Of a stretch of 64,000 nt of DNA, positions 63,125-64,000 are shown one piece after another. Source of the stretch: Bacteroidales bacterium (GTDB taxonomy: Bacteria; Bacteroidota; Bacteroidia; Bacteroidales; VadinHA17). The stretch is from contig JARGFQ010000012.1 of assembly GCA_029210565.1 (NCBI GenBank), positions 50,592 to 114,591 on the forward strand, given 5' to 3'. The number at the start of each line of letters is the position of its first letter. The stretch's first letter is position 1. Below the pieces are notes generated by a model. That model had not been told where the DNA came from. It saw only the letters and a list, made by a program, of their open reading frames with translations, and did no database searches. The translations under genes were made by a program, and so were the position numbers.

Positions 63125-63242
63125 ACACTCCGGCCGGGAGCCACGGTTTTACGGTCTAAGGCCTCTGACAGACCGGAAGTCTTTGACAGACCGGAAGCCG
63201 CGGGCATGATGCGGATATCTGCCACAAAAGAGGGGCTGCGTA

Positions 63243-63664
63243 CTATTCAGTGAGTTCGCCGGCAAGAAGCCTCAGCCCGATCTCGGAAATCTTTGCCTGA
63301 TAGAGTGCTGTCAGCCTTCTGTTGATGGCGTTAAGAAAGTTGTTCTGGTACTCCCTGAACTCCAGTCCCGACAGTGATCCCAGACGATATCGCTCCATGG
63401 CTATCTCCAGTGATGCCCTGGCCAGCTCTGCACTCTCGGCCTCGAAGTTGGTTACGGTGATATTGTTCAGGTAGGTATTGTAGAGCAGGTCCAGCTCCCC
63501 CATGATCTCATACTCTATATCGAGATAGGCCAGCTTGCTGTTCTCCGCCTCCAGCTTCGCATTGGACATCCTCCTGTTGGTTTCAAACCCGGAAAAAATA
63601 TTCCATGACATGTTGAAGCCCCAGTTAACCCACATTGCAGGGGTAAGTTTGTAAAGGCTTGATA
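63243..63664 (-). pseudogene. TolC-family outer membrane protein, C-terminal fragment, interrupted by an IS element
   Basis: 'VNWGFNMSWNIFSGFETNRRMSNAKLEAENSKLAYLDIEYEIMGELDLLYNTYLNN...ARASLEIAMERYRLGSLSGLEFREYQNNFLNAINRRLTALYQAKISEIGLRLLAGELTE'; the upstream part is replaced by transposase sequence. Confidence 0.8.
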
Positions 63665-64000
63665 TTATGGACTGTCATTTTTAAAAATTTCAGCAGGGGT
63701 CCCTACAGATTTTTTTCTTGTGAAGGGGACATATTTATATTTTAGCAAGTCGTAAATTGCCTTGGTCACCTTAGTTGGTTCCGTGCATTGTCGTATTAAA
63801 ATGGTTTGCCTTTCGATGTTTACCACGCTTGTTGTTACGCACTTTTGGGTGTTCATCGAGCGTACAATTTCGCGCCAACCGGAGTTCATTCCATTTTGTT
63901 TCAGCTGATATCTTATGGTTGCCACTAACCAGTAGGCCAATAAACCAAGGTTCAGATGTGCCATCGATGCATCATCGGTTTTATGATAGATGGGACGAAG
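63665..64000 (-). mobile_element. IS element transposase (IS1634/IS4-like), C-terminal part only, continues past window edge
   Basis: 'AHLNLGLLAYWLVATIRYQLKQNGMNSGWREIVRSMNTQKCVTTSVVNIERQTILIRQCTEPTKVTKAIYDLLKYKYVPFTRKKSV' resembles the C-terminus of Bacteroidetes IS transposases. Confidence 0.78.

Noticed and set aside
63166-63197. Two copies of tgacagaccggaag 18 nt apart
   Set aside because: Only two short copies in an intergenic region; not enough for a CRISPR or a meaningful array.

Overview
This 64 kb window is a chromosomal segment of a Bacteroidetes (probably Bacteroidales-like) bacterium. Supporting signs are T9SS type A and type B sorting domains, PorP/SprF, the fused ribBA, bTHX and TAnnTTTG-type -7 motifs. 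Most of it is core or ordinary gene content: cca, trx, xseA/xseB, dnaK, panB, cdd, fmt, ribBA, two glycosyltransferases, LptF/G, tRNA-Met, a Ca-type P-ATPase, ftsE, gyrB and a DedA protein. It starts inside a large T9SS type B adhesin gene and ends inside an IS transposase that lies next to a truncated TolC-like gene. I found no CRISPR array, prophage or obvious defence island. The most unusual region is 35.2-43.7 kb, a MacB/HlyD/TolC-type efflux locus with a sigma-54 activator that looks partly decayed. Its first permease has an out-of-frame 5' end at a 9-T tract. Its second permease is a pseudogene fused in frame to the NtrC-type regulator. Its tolC has an apparent internal deletion and two frameshifts. 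A near-consensus sigma-54 promoter precedes tolC, and a relic of the upstream Mut7-C gene's 3' end lies on the far side of the locus. Other points worth checking are a tRNA-like relic and gene-truncation scar at tRNA-Met, in-frame low-complexity or tandem-repeat insertions in two enzymes, a bTHX protein with an H1-like Lys/Ala tail, and a family of short-word intergenic repeats. All homology calls come from reading motifs by eye. No database search was run.
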